The notes beneath the pieces are model-generated. The model saw only the letters and a program-made list of their open reading frames with translations. It made no database searches and was not told where the DNA came from. Of a DNA stretch of 64,000 nt, positions 53,881-61,979 are shown piece by piece. The position numbers and the translations under genes were made by a program. Position 1 is the stretch's first letter; each line of letters starts with the position of its first letter. The DNA comes from Sporomusa acidovorans (lineage in GTDB: Bacteria > Bacillota > Negativicutes > Sporomusales > Sporomusaceae), in NCBI RefSeq assembly GCF_900101845.1, contig NZ_FNAM01000009.1, forward strand, positions 1 through 64,000, written 5' to 3'.

Positions 53881-53912
53881 AAAAAAACCGCTATTCATAA
53901 AACAGCGGTAAA
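53881..53912 (-). terminator. Terminator-like hairpin upstream of dedA
   Basis: ACCGCT...AGCGGT (53890-53895 with 53907-53912 region) on the minus strand is followed by TTTTTTT. It lies ahead of the dedA start, so it may be an attenuator or a barrier against upstream transcription. Confidence 0.6.
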
Positions 53913-53988
53913 TGATCATAGTTTGTATTATAAATAAAATATGGTAATATAGTAAAGAGTGAAACTATGTTTTGGTAGGTGTAAATTT

Positions 53989-55605
53989 TTGAAACGATTT
54001 TTTTTTATTGCTGTTCTAACAATCGCTATGCTTTACATTCTGGAAGTTTCGGAAGCGGTTGGACTAAATAGCTTTAAACCTAATTTAGAAGTTAACCATA
54101 TAGCTAACGAATATATTTTAAAATGGCAACGGGTACCTTATTTTGCTTATTACGAGGTGGAGGCTTTAAGTATGCCGCCAACCGCTGATAACCTGAAGAG
54201 CGACGGCAGTCAACGCATTGCCATTTACCGAACATGGAAAAACCAATTGGCAATTGACGAAAATTTTCCCTTTCGCACCTACTGGCGGGTGTCTGCCCAA
54301 ACCATATTCCATACACCTTTGGGAAAATACTCCGACTATGTGAATTTAGCGGAAGCCAGCGGCAGTACGGTCAAAGATTTCGACAAAGTCAAACCTGAGC
54401 CTACTTCGCTTTATCCTGCTGCCGCTCCTGCCTCCATCCGGCCAATGCTCACCTGGAAACTTGTGCCCGGTGCCGTATATTATGAGCTTGAGTTTCTCAC
54501 AGAACCACCGGAAAATCCTAATGAAATTTCTTCTTCTGAGAAGCAGCTGCGCTTAACCCGCGAAGTTTTTACCAACGGCTATAATGCCGATTTGGCCTGG
54601 TATAACGGCAATCATATTTTCTGGCGGGTACGCGCATTGAATCAAAAAGGCAATCCTTTGGGCGTCTTTTCCGATGCGACTGAAATTTGGATTGATCACA
54701 ACCTTATCCCGGTAATAAAGCCCCTCCCCAATAATCATCAACCGCCAAACCTGCCTGCGCCTCTCTATCCCGCCTATTCCTGGATTCCCGTATTTGGCGC
54801 TCTGAGCTACGAAATCGAGCTTACCAGCCAGCCACCGGAAAACCCCGATGGTATTGAGCCGTCCGTATACCGCATTTGGAGCAAAACAGTAACAGGCTTA
54901 ACTGACTGTTATGATGATCAGCCGCGGATTACTCCCGGCAAATATTATTGGCGGGTACGCGGTATTGATGCTGCCGGCAATCCGGTCGGCGTCTATTCGG
55001 ACGCCACTGAATTTACTGTCGATTTAACCCGCGGGCAGTATGCAGCAACCTTTGGCGACAGTATTACCCATGGCGGGGGAGCAATCTCCTATTCTCCTGC
55101 CGATTTTGACTACAGCTATCAGACTTATCTCCATTTTCCCGCTGTAAATCTAGGTAAAAGCGGTGATACCTCAGCGGCTATGCTGGCTAGATTTGACCAG
55201 GATGTGCTCCCCTTTAAACCAAAGTATTTAATTATTCTCGGTGGCTCCAACAGCCTGCGTGGCGGCGTTCCCGCCGAACAAGTAATTACCGAGCTTTCAG
55301 GCATTCGTGACAAATGCCTGATTAACGGTATCCGCCCCATCTTTCTAACTCTGCCGCCAATTAATCCTGACGCAATTAGCGAAGCTTTTAATGAGGAAAC
55401 GGTTTCCAATTGGCGGACTGAGTTTGACACTGTCAATAATTTTATCAAACAGCAACGCTATTTTATTGACATAGAACCTTACCTGGCCGACAGTAACCGG
55501 GAACTTCCCGATTATATGGCAATTGACGGCTTACACCTCGATATTGAAGGCAAAAAGCTAATTGCCCAAATAATCAATGCCAACTGGACCAGAATTATTC
55601 GCTAA
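53989..55605 (+). CDS. Secreted SGNH hydrolase with three fibronectin-like repeats
   Basis: This protein of 538 residues starts with a signal peptide (KRFFFIAVLTIAMLYI, cleavage near SEA). Three repeated segments of about 90-110 residues follow, each with a YYEVE/YYELE/YEIEL strand, a PPENP-type turn and a FWRVRA/YYWRVRG strand with ending YSD. The C-terminal part is an SGNH/GDSL hydrolase: GDSITHGGG (nucleophile Ser, about residue 358), GGSNSLRGG and DGLHLDIEG (catalytic Asp/His). It probably acts on cell-surface carbohydrate or lipid. The start is a TTG (53989) with GGTAGGTG seven bases upstream; a GTG at 53959 lacks a site. Confidence 0.85.
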   Translation: MKRFFFIAVLTIAMLYILEVSEAVGLNSFKPNLEVNHIANEYILKWQRVPYFAYYEVEALSMPPTADNLKSDGSQRIAIYRTWKNQLAIDENFPFRTYWRVSAQTIFHTPLGKYSDYVNLAEASGSTVKDFDKVKPEPTSLYPAAAPASIRPMLTWKLVPGAVYYELEFLTEPPENPNEISSSEKQLRLTREVFTNGYNADLAWYNGNHIFWRVRALNQKGNPLGVFSDATEIWIDHNLIPVIKPLPNNHQPPNLPAPLYPAYSWIPVFGALSYEIELTSQPPENPDGIEPSVYRIWSKTVTGLTDCYDDQPRITPGKYYWRVRGIDAAGNPVGVYSDATEFTVDLTRGQYAATFGDSITHGGGAISYSPADFDYSYQTYLHFPAVNLGKSGDTSAAMLARFDQDVLPFKPKYLIILGGSNSLRGGVPAEQVITELSGIRDKCLINGIRPIFLTLPPINPDAISEAFNEETVSNWRTEFDTVNNFIKQQRYFIDIEPYLADSNRELPDYMAIDGLHLDIEGKKLIAQIINANWTRIIR

Positions 55606-55637
55606 ATTTTAAATTTGTCCCCCGTATTTTCCAGTAT

Positions 55638-55931
55638 TTAATCTTCTCCACGTACAAGTTTCTCCTTTTCGGTCAATACTTCAATCATGATCAATGCGCC
55701 CAGTCTAAATCCGTACAGAAATGATTCGGAGGCTTCCATCGAACTTGATTGAGAATGCAAATCCAGCAGGTTATCCAGTTGATTGTAATCATCTTCTGGA
55801 AGCTTCTTTTGCCACATTTCTAACGTGTCAGATATTCTTTTGTTTAATGGTCGGTATTCGGGGGCTTTTGGAAAAATCAATTCAGCGGGATATATATTGC
55901 CGTTATACAACTCTTCCAAAATAGACTTCAT
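55638..55931 (-). CDS. DUF6809-like small protein
   Basis: This 97-residue protein begins MKSILEELYNGNIYPAE and continues with a helical body ending in ESFLYGFRLGALIMIE; this pattern (ILEELYYGN...SE and a GF-LG helix) resembles DUF6809-type proteins of Firmicutes, function unknown. AAGGTGG precedes the ATG. Its start overlaps by four bases the stop of a 28-codon ORF, so the two may be translationally coupled. It lies in an otherwise unusual intergenic block. Confidence 0.7.
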   Translation of the reverse strand: MKSILEELYNGNIYPAELIFPKAPEYRPLNKRISDTLEMWQKKLPEDDYNQLDNLLDLHSQSSSMEASESFLYGFRLGALIMIEVLTEKEKLVRGED

Positions 55932-56014
55932 ATTTCATCCACCTTCTTTCTGTTTTGGAATATACCGAGCGCAGTGCTAATATTCGATAACGCTTTCCCT
56001 GTGAAAATTGCCAT
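55928..56014 (-). CDS. Candidate 28-residue small protein
   Basis: This small ORF begins MAIFTGKALS and ends RKKVDEI. Its stop TGA overlaps the ATG of the next gene (ATGA). GGGGGG lies nine bases before its ATG, but that G-run can pair with CCCCCC of the same RNA at 56076-56081, which would hide the ribosome site. It is basic at the end and mildly amphipathic. I know no family; support is only the ribosome site and coupling. Confidence 0.4.
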   Translation of the reverse strand: MAIFTGKALSNISTALGIFQNRKKVDEI

Positions 56015-56264
56015 TTGTATATACCCCCCGTTATTTAGGCCGCCCGTAAACTTGCCGTCCGCGCGGCGCCTTTTTGGGGGGAATTTAAAAGCCGCCTGTG
56101 CCAGGTATGCTTACCTACACAAGCGGCTTGATTTCATACTTTGCCATCGTTTGGAGACTTTGCTCACTTGTTTTGAAGCAAAACTCCCCGTGCTGTGATG
56201 CTTGCGGAAAGTCGCACAGCTAATCGCCACGCACAATTTAAAAAATACCCAAACATACCTTTGC

Positions 56265-56293
56265 TTGTACGAGAAGAAATAATTGGGTATAAT
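56265..56293 (+). promoter_or_regulatory. Sigma-A-type promoter ahead of candidate ncRNA
   Basis: TTGTAC (56265-56270) and TATAAT (56288-56293) are separated by 17 bases. The predicted transcription start (56300-56301) falls exactly at the first base of the RNA fold that follows. Confidence 0.65.
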
Positions 56294-56300
56294 AAATATT

Positions 56301-56388
56301 GTCGTCGTGGACAGTTAACTGTTACGTGTAGGTGGTCGTGCACCTGCGCGTGCCTGAAAGTGGTGGTGCACTTTCAGGACGCGGCGAC
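56301..56388 (+). ncRNA. Candidate structured small RNA, three hairpins closed by a helix
   Basis: Closing helix: GTCGTCG (56301-56307) with CGGCGAC (56382-56388). Hairpin 1 is ACAG/CTGT at 56311-56322. Hairpin 2 has 10 bp, 56325-56334 with 56341-56350, loop GTCGTG. Hairpin 3 has a perfect 10-bp stem, 56353-56362 with 56369-56378, loop GTGGTG. Three pairs are U-G wobbles on the plus strand that would become A-C mismatches on the minus strand, which supports plus-strand transcription. A consensus promoter lies just upstream. No ORF of any credibility covers it. It matches no RNA family I know. Confidence 0.6.
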
Positions 56389-56411
56389 ATTTAAATTCCC
56401 ATCCATTTTTA

Positions 56412-56439
56412 ATTATAGTGCTTATTGTAAATTTTGCAA
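56412..56439 (-). promoter_or_regulatory. Sigma-A-type promoter toward the DUF6809-like gene
   Basis: TTGCAA (56434-56439) and TATAAT (56412-56417), minus sense, are separated by 16 bases. It would transcribe the structured leader and the small ORF pair. Confidence 0.6.
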
Positions 56440-56495
56440 GAGATTCCGGCGGATATTACTGGAATTTCCTTTACTAATTTGTTTGTGGACCAGCG

Positions 56496-57383
56496 TTATT
56501 CACTGAATTGCTGTTCAAGCCGCAGCAACGCGTCGCGCCGCGCCTTGGCATTGGCAAAAAAGGCGTGAATGCTGTTTCTGTCTTTTTGCCGAATTTTTTC
56601 GGCTACGTCGCTTATGATTTGACTGAATTTGTCCAGGCTGTCGGCAATGGGCTCGGTATTGGTCATACAAATATCCGCCCACATATCGGCATTGGAAGAG
56701 GCAATTCGCGTTGTATCCCGGAAACCGCCGCCAGCCAGCTTAATGCTGGTTTCCTGATCTTCGGAATACTGGAGTAAAGTTACCAGGGCAGCCGCCCCAA
56801 TATGAGGCATATGACTGATTAAGGCGGTACACCGGTCGTGCTGAGCGGCATTCATTTGCGTTATTCTGGCTCCTGTCCAGCTAATCACCTGGCATAATGT
56901 TTCCATAGCCCGGGAGTCGACCTTTGCATCAGGTATAACAATATACCATTTATCACGAAAAAGTGTACATTCTGCGGCTTCTATGCCGCTTTTTTCACGT
57001 CCGGCCATGGGATGGCCGGGAATATAATGAACTTCCCGCGGTAACACTGCTGCGATTTTTTCCATCAAATAAGTTTTGGTACTGCCGGTGTCAGTCAAAA
57101 TAGCGCCTTTTTTTACATGGAATGCTATTTCGCTTATATGTGCCGCTATTTGCAGTACCGGCGTACACAAAAAAACTATATCGGCATTTTCTACACCGGT
57201 TTTATAATCGGTAGTTATCAAGTCGGCGGCCCCGCACTGTTTGGCTATGGTTAATGCTAATTTATTGGTGTCAATCCCGACAATCTCTATATTGGATCCC
57301 TGAGCGGCTTTGATAGCTAAACCAAGTGAGCCGCCAATTAACCCCATGCCGATGATGGCAATCTGCTTAACAGCCGGTCTCAT
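56496..57383 (-). CDS. tyrA: Prephenate dehydrogenase
   Basis: This 295-residue enzyme makes 4-hydroxyphenylpyruvate for tyrosine. The NAD-binding motif IGMGLIGGSLG is at the N-terminus, with VFLCTPV, the active-site His in IPGHPMAGREKSG, and the C-terminal helical domain. The end lacks an ACT domain, so regulation likely lies in transcription and in AroF. The gene overlaps aroF by four bases (ATGA), so it is translated with it from the Tyr T-box transcript. Confidence 0.95.
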   Translation of the reverse strand: MRPAVKQIAIIGMGLIGGSLGLAIKAAQGSNIEIVGIDTNKLALTIAKQCGAADLITTDYKTGVENADIVFLCTPVLQIAAHISEIAFHVKKGAILTDTGSTKTYLMEKIAAVLPREVHYIPGHPMAGREKSGIEAAECTLFRDKWYIVIPDAKVDSRAMETLCQVISWTGARITQMNAAQHDRCTALISHMPHIGAAALVTLLQYSEDQETSIKLAGGGFRDTTRIASSNADMWADICMTNTEPIADSLDKFSQIISDVAEKIRQKDRNSIHAFFANAKARRDALLRLEQQFSE

Positions 57384-58396
57384 GCCATTTTCCTGCCCAC
57401 TACTGCAGCAATAGCGCCCACTTCATTCATTAACGCCTGGAAGTTATCCGGAGTCAAAGATTGATTGCCATCTGATAACGCTTCTGCCGGATTAGGATGA
57501 ACTTCAATCATCAAACCGTCGGCGCCGCCGGCAACAGCCGCTTTGGCCATAGGTCTGACCAATTTCCACACGCCCGTACCATGGCTGGGATCAACAATAA
57601 CCGGCAGATGGCTCAAATTTTTAAGGACTGCCACCGCACTTAAATCCAGTGTGTTGCGGGTGTAATCCTCAAATGTCCGGATGCCGCGTTCACAAAACAT
57701 CACATTAAAATTGCCTTCACTCATAATATACTCGGCAGCATGCAGCCATTCGTTGATTGTTGCCGCCATACCACGCTTTAACAGCACCGGCATACCGCTT
57801 TTGCCCACTGCTTTTAAAAGTTGGAAATTTTGCATGTTGCGGGCCCCAATTTGCAGAACGTCCGCATAGGCACTTACTGTCGGAACAGACTGGATATCGA
57901 CAACTTCGGTAACGATCTTGAGTCCGGTTACAGCCTTAGCCTCCGCCAATAGCTCCAGTCCTTTCTCTTCCAGCCCCTGAAAAGAGTAGGGCGAAGTCCG
58001 GGGCTTATAAGCCCCCCCGCGTAAAAACTGGGCACCGGCCGCTTTGACAATTTTAGCTGATTCCAGCAGTTGTTCCTTGCTTTCCACCGCACAGGGACCT
58101 GCCATTACAACCAGGTTTGCGCCGCCAACCAGGATACCGCCAATATCAATGACCGTATCTTCATTTTTAAATTCCCGGCTAACCAACTTATACCCGGCAG
58201 TAACAGCAATTGTCTTTTCCACCCCGGGCATGGCCTCCAGGGGAAGCTGGGCCATAAGTTTTTTCTCGCCAATCAGACCAATGATTGTGCGGACTTTTCC
58301 TTCCGATAGATGAACCTTCAAACCAGCGCCGGTTACCCGGGCCACTACATTGTCAATTTCAGTCTGCGCAGCGGCTGGGCTCATTACAATAATCAC
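57380..58396 (-). CDS. aroF: DAHP synthase (3-deoxy-7-phosphoheptulonate synthase)
   Basis: This 338-residue enzyme starts the shikimate pathway from PEP and erythrose 4-phosphate. It has a short N-terminal ferredoxin-like regulatory domain (about 1-70) and the catalytic barrel with [23 protein letters not shown] and [10 protein letters not shown]. The start is a GTG at 58396 with GGAGG eight bases upstream, giving MIIVMSP, as is usual in this type. It heads the aroF-tyrA operon behind the Tyr T-box. Confidence 0.95.
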   Translation of the reverse strand: MIIVMSPAAAQTEIDNVVARVTGAGLKVHLSEGKVRTIIGLIGEKKLMAQLPLEAMPGVEKTIAVTAGYKLVSREFKNEDTVIDIGGILVGGANLVVMAGPCAVESKEQLLESAKIVKAAGAQFLRGGAYKPRTSPYSFQGLEEKGLELLAEAKAVTGLKIVTEVVDIQSVPTVSAYADVLQIGARNMQNFQLLKAVGKSGMPVLLKRGMAATINEWLHAAEYIMSEGNFNVMFCERGIRTFEDYTRNTLDLSAVAVLKNLSHLPVIVDPSHGTGVWKLVRPMAKAAVAGGADGLMIEVHPNPAEALSDGNQSLTPDNFQALMNEVGAIAAVVGRKMA

Positions 58397-58419
58397 AATT
58401 ATCGCCTCCGTGTAAAAAT

Positions 58420-58698
58420 ATAAAAAGCCCCGTCCCCCTAACAGGGACGAGACTTGTGCTCGCGGTACCACCCTGCTTGCTTAAAATTAGCAAGCCGCTT
58501 TCTTCAGGTACAGGTTATTCCGATACCCTAGCCTCTGATAACGGTGGCCTCCGGCGCAGTCTACTGGAAAATCGTTCAACCTGCTGCTCATGGGTGTATT
58601 TCAATCAACACGCTTACCGGGTCGCACCATCCCCCGGCTCTCTGAAAATAGCATAGCTGATTTACTTATCCCCTTCATTGCATTTATATATGCTGTTG
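58420..58698 (-). promoter_or_regulatory. Tyr-specific T-box leader of aroF-tyrA
   Basis: The specifier triplet is UAC (58596-58598, minus sense) within GAAATACACC. The T-box core AGGGTGGTACCGCG lies at 58461-58475; the terminator pairs CGTCCC with GGGACG (58431-58436 with 58444-58449) and ends in a U-run. UGGU fits the A73 of tRNA-Tyr. Uncharged tRNA-Tyr should allow readthrough. Confidence 0.93.
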
Positions 58699-58704
58699 AC
58701 AAAG

Positions 58705-58733
58705 ACTATAGCACGATCACATTCCTTTGTCAA
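58705..58733 (-). promoter_or_regulatory. Sigma-A-type promoter of aroF-tyrA
   Basis: A consensus TTGACA (58728-58733) and TATAGT (58705-58710), minus sense, with 17-base spacing, lie immediately upstream of the T-box Stem I. Confidence 0.9.
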
Positions 58734-58761
58734 GGAACCAAAACCAAATTAATTAAATACA

Positions 58762-59037
58762 TTATACAGTTCTTTTGTAAAATCTAAGATTATACCAGGC
58801 TTCTCCCTCAGCCGGTAATTGTTCCCAGCCTGCCTTCGTTAATTGGTCCACTAACCCTGCCAGCGCTTTTTGATGGCGATTATTTTTTTCATCGGGGGTA
58901 AAGGAACATGACATAATCTCAATTTTAGCCGACTTCTTGATGATAGTATCCTTAATTCGTGCCTGGAACTCACCAATGTCACGGGGAAATATCCCCCAGC
59001 GCTCGCCGGTAGTCTTATAGATAATTTCACACTCCAT
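58762..59037 (-). CDS. Hypothetical protein, 91 residues
   Basis: This small soluble alpha/beta protein starts MECEIIYKTTGERWG and ends YNLRFYKR. AGGGGGC precedes the ATG. It lies 31 bases downstream of the TIGR03905-like gene and may be co-transcribed with it. The order of secondary structure and the final basic strand are visible, but I do not recognise a family. Confidence 0.65.
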   Translation of the reverse strand: MECEIIYKTTGERWGIFPRDIGEFQARIKDTIIKKSAKIEIMSCSFTPDEKNNRHQKALAGLVDQLTKAGWEQLPAEGEAWYNLRFYKRTV

Positions 59038-59068
59038 GATAATGCCCCCTAAATTGCGGCTGTCCGGG

Positions 59069-59317
59069 CTACTCCTTGCCTTTTAACTCCTCCAATGCTT
59101 TCGCCAACTGGTCAGGACAGGAAGTATTCTTATCGCCGCATTTGATTCCTTTCAGCTTACTGATAACCTCTTCCACTTTCATTCCTTCTGCAAGCCGGCT
59201 TACACCTTGCAGGTTACCGGAACAGCCTGATTGAAACTGAATTTTTTTTACAATCCCTTCTTCGACCAAAAACTCGATCTTTCTGGCACATACACCACTT
59301 GTTATGTAAGTATTCAT
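59069..59317 (-). CDS. TIGR03905-like cysteine protein
   Basis: This 82-residue protein has the pattern TSGVCARKIEF, GCSGNLQGVSRLAEGM, GIKCGDKNTSCPDQLAKALEE, with four conserved Cys. It matches the TIGR03905 family of small four-Cys proteins found in anaerobes; function is unknown, perhaps metal binding. The start ATG at 59317 is taken from the family N-terminus (MNTYITSGVC); an upstream ATG at 59359 gives a longer version without a good site. Confidence 0.85.
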   Translation of the reverse strand: MNTYITSGVCARKIEFLVEEGIVKKIQFQSGCSGNLQGVSRLAEGMKVEEVISKLKGIKCGDKNTSCPDQLAKALEELKGKE

Positions 59318-59394
59318 TCCAGTCCACATTTCCTTCCCATATACGTAGTATGATAACATTATAGCATACTACTTATGCAGACATAATAATTTCT

Positions 59395-61026
59395 TTATAG
59401 CCGGCGAACAGCGTCGATCAATGGCGGCACAACCTGTTTTTTACGCGACATAACACCCGGCAAAAACCAGCTGCCGTCTGACCGTCCTGGGCCGAAAGCA
59501 GTGGCAATAAGCCCTGACGGCTGACCGTAAAACATCAGGTAGGTTGCCTCATCCAATATGCCTGTAACCAGCAGTATCGCCATATTATACTGTTCCTTTA
59601 TACAGATTGCCTGCAAAGCAGCCTCGATCTGGCTTTGCTGTTGGAGCACGCTTTCGGGGTCCATAACAGAGATTTGACTGATAGCAACATAATATTCGCC
59701 AATCTGAAATTCTTTCAGATCGGTGGCAACAATATCGGCCGGTGTCAGCTTGTCAATTACCGAACCGGCTTTTAGCATCGCCATTCCGAAATCCTGAATA
59801 GAAAGTCCGGCGATCTGGGCCAATTTATTAGCCGTATCATGGTCTTTCGCCGTTGCGGTCGGCGACTTAAAAAGTACGGTATCGGAAATGATGGCAGCCA
59901 GCAAAAGACCGGCTAGTTTCTGAGGGATAGCTACATTCCTGTGCCAGTGCATATTGGCTACAATCGTAGCTGTCGATCCCACAGGTTCATGTCTGATAAA
60001 AATTGGCTCACTGGTTTCAAGCCCGCCTAAGCGGTGGTGATCAACAATTTCAACAATTTTTGCTTCCTCAATGCCATCCACTGCTTGCGAGCGTTCATTG
60101 TGATCCACTAAGATAATCTGATCGCGCTCAGGGACGATCAGTCTGTCACGGTCAATAAGTCCCACCAGTTTTCCTGCCTGAACCACAGGATAATTACGGT
60201 AACCTGTACGAATAATACTGTTTTTTATGTCAGAAACCATATCATCAGGCTTAAAGGAGGTCACATTCGTTTTCATGATTTTCCGTACCGGAATGCTCTG
60301 GTTGATCAACCGCCCACAGGTATAGGTATCCTGCGGCGCTTTTATAATATAAGTACCTGCCGTCCGTGCCGCCCTTACGACCTCGGGGGCCACTGCGAAA
60401 TCGCCGGTAACAATCAGGCAGGCCACACCGATCTCAATACAGGCAAGCTGAGCGCTGGTGCGGTCACCCACTAACACGATATCATCGGGCTGAATCACTT
60501 TAGCCATAGTCTGCGTACGGGAAGCAGCGATTTTAACATGTCCTTCAATTCTTTTTGACAACTCTCCACCGCATACCAAAGTTCCGCCAAGGCACTGTAA
60601 TATACCGGCATAGTCGACACCTGTTTCCCGCAAATCCTGCATGCCCAGTTCATTAACATATCGCTCTGCCAAATCACTGACAGTAACGATGCCCACTAAG
60701 CTTTTGTCACTCTCAACAACCGGAATAGATTTCAAATTATGCTCTTTAATAAGCTGACCAAGCTTCCGCAAGGTATTCCAGGGATGAATAGCGATTGTAT
60801 TCTCATGCATGACATCTTTTGCGCGCGGGTATAAATCCAAAATCAGTTCAGGCGGCTGCACGCCAAAGACATCCAATACATATTTGGTCTCCGCGTTAAT
60901 TTTACCAGCACGTGCCGGAACTGTATGCTCGCCCAAAGCCGTTTTTAGATGTGCGTAAGCAATTGCTGAACAAATAGAATCCGTATCCGGATTCCGGTGG
61001 CCGATTACATAGATTGGTTTGGACAA
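59395..61026 (-). CDS. ppaC: Manganese-dependent inorganic pyrophosphatase with CBS and DRTGG domains
   Basis: This is a 543-residue family II pyrophosphatase. The DHH domain starts IYVIGHRNPDTDSI (metal ligands His10, Asp14, Asp16). Two CBS motifs (VMHENTIAIHPWNTL region and KIMKTNVTSFKPDDM) flank a DRTGG domain, then the second DHH part with VEIVDHHRLGG and the DHHA2 domain follow. Adenine nucleotides regulate such enzymes through the CBS pair. The start is a TTG at 61026 with AGGAG ten bases upstream; the longer frame would overlap mogA. It begins 29 bases after mogA, so it may be part of that operon. Confidence 0.93.
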   Translation of the reverse strand: MSKPIYVIGHRNPDTDSICSAIAYAHLKTALGEHTVPARAGKINAETKYVLDVFGVQPPELILDLYPRAKDVMHENTIAIHPWNTLRKLGQLIKEHNLKSIPVVESDKSLVGIVTVSDLAERYVNELGMQDLRETGVDYAGILQCLGGTLVCGGELSKRIEGHVKIAASRTQTMAKVIQPDDIVLVGDRTSAQLACIEIGVACLIVTGDFAVAPEVVRAARTAGTYIIKAPQDTYTCGRLINQSIPVRKIMKTNVTSFKPDDMVSDIKNSIIRTGYRNYPVVQAGKLVGLIDRDRLIVPERDQIILVDHNERSQAVDGIEEAKIVEIVDHHRLGGLETSEPIFIRHEPVGSTATIVANMHWHRNVAIPQKLAGLLLAAIISDTVLFKSPTATAKDHDTANKLAQIAGLSIQDFGMAMLKAGSVIDKLTPADIVATDLKEFQIGEYYVAISQISVMDPESVLQQQSQIEAALQAICIKEQYNMAILLVTGILDEATYLMFYGQPSGLIATAFGPGRSDGSWFLPGVMSRKKQVVPPLIDAVRRL

Positions 61027-61054
61027 ACTGTTCTCAACTCCTATACTTTTTGAA

Positions 61055-61543
61055 CTACGACCTGGCACATTCACCAGCCTCTCCCTTCATGATGGCTAAG
61101 CCATGATCCAGCGCCGGTAATATAACTTCTAAACATTCCCGCACACCTTTGGGACTGCCGGGAAGATTAATGATTAACGTTCTGCCGCGCATTCCTGCTA
61201 CCGCGCGGGACAACATAGCCCGTGAAGTTTTTTCCAATGACTTGGCTCGCATTACTTCGGGAATACCGGGAACTTGTCTGTCAATTACGGCCAACGTGGC
61301 TTCCGGAGTAACATCGCGTGGGCCAAGGCCAGTACCTCCGGTCGTAAGGATAAGATCAATTTTCAAATCATCGGCCATTTCTATCATAGCCTGGCTAAGG
61401 GCTTCGCGCTCGTCGGGGACGATGACATACCGCTTGACCTCGCCAAGCTCAGCCATAACTTCGGCGATGGCCTTACCGCTCAAATCCTCGCGCTCGCCGC
61501 GTGAGCCCTTATCGCTGGCTGTAATAATACCGATACTATACAT
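61055..61543 (-). CDS. mogA: Molybdopterin adenylyltransferase (MogA/MoaB type)
   Basis: This 162-residue protein has ITASDKGSRGEREDLSG at the N-terminus and the conserved TTGGTGLGPRDVTPEAT, then NLPGSPKGVRE. It adenylates molybdopterin in molybdenum cofactor synthesis. The ATG at 61543 follows GGAGGTG by nine bases and overlaps the MOSC gene's end. The MogA/MoaB distinction cannot be settled from sequence alone. Confidence 0.92.
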   Translation of the reverse strand: MYSIGIITASDKGSRGEREDLSGKAIAEVMAELGEVKRYVIVPDEREALSQAMIEMADDLKIDLILTTGGTGLGPRDVTPEATLAVIDRQVPGIPEVMRAKSLEKTSRAMLSRAVAGMRGRTLIINLPGSPKGVRECLEVILPALDHGLAIMKGEAGECARS

Positions 61544-61976
61544 TTTCAATCACCTCCAGAATATCTCCTGTTGCCACCTGTCCACCTGTCACTACAATGG
61601 CAAATATCCCTTCTTTAGGCATAACACAGTCACCGGCCTGATAATAGATTTTGCAACGATTATGGCATACCTTGCCAATTTGACTGACTTCCATCAAGAC
61701 CTCACCAATCTTTAGTTTTGTGCCGATTGGCAGTGAAGGCAGGTCAATACCCGCAGTAGTTAAATTTTCGGCAAAGTCACCCGGATGCACATCAAGACCT
61801 TTTTGCCGCATCTTTTCGATACTTTCCAGAGCTAATAAACTTACCTGCCGGTGCATAAAGCCGGCGTGAGCATCCCCTTCCAGCCCCATTCCCGGCAACA
61901 ATTTTGCTTCCCCAACATTTTTTTTGCGTTCACCTTTATTTTTGCTGGTGCATACTGCTACAATCTTTCCCTGCAT
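61536..61976 (-). CDS. MOSC-domain protein
   Basis: This 146-residue single-domain protein has the MOSC pattern: GDAHAGFMHRQVSLLA, PGDFAENLTTAGIDL and the sulfur-binding Cys region CHNRCKIYYQAG. MOSC domains carry sulfur for Moco sulfuration or processing. It lies in the Moco operon between moaC and mogA, the latter overlapping its stop. Confidence 0.92.
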   Translation of the reverse strand: MQGKIVAVCTSKNKGERKKNVGEAKLLPGMGLEGDAHAGFMHRQVSLLALESIEKMRQKGLDVHPGDFAENLTTAGIDLPSLPIGTKLKIGEVLMEVSQIGKVCHNRCKIYYQAGDCVMPKEGIFAIVVTGGQVATGDILEVIENV

Positions 61977-61979
61977 GCT

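Larger units (their letters stand above)
56015..56405 (-). ncRNA. Candidate structured 5' leader of the DUF6809-like gene
   Basis: From a promoter at 56412-56439 the minus strand would carry several hairpins. One is GCTGTG/CACAGC at 56193-56220. A second is GGAGT...TTTGCT pairing with AGCAAAG...CTCC at 56153-56189, with a U-G pair that fits the minus strand. A third is AAGCCGC/GCGGCTT at 56088-56129. The last is a G6/C6 helix (56024-56029 with 56076-56081) that would sequester the ribosome site of the 28-codon ORF. This resembles a riboswitch or leader architecture, but I cannot match it to a known class. The 56301-56388 part seems better folded on the plus strand. Confidence 0.4.

Noticed and set aside
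56115..56147. 10-codon minus-strand ORF (MAKYEIKPLV) in the leader
   Set aside because: Too short and without a clear ribosome site; its 3' part is dictated by a hairpin arm. It could be a leader peptide, but the evidence is too thin to annotate.
55974..56198. 74-residue plus-strand ORF in the structured block
   Set aside because: No ribosome site, and it covers the hairpins and the minus-strand small ORF.
56195..56506. 103-residue plus-strand ORF over the RNA candidate
   Set aside because: It has no ribosome site, includes a Cys-rich stretch imposed by the hairpins and looks non-coding.
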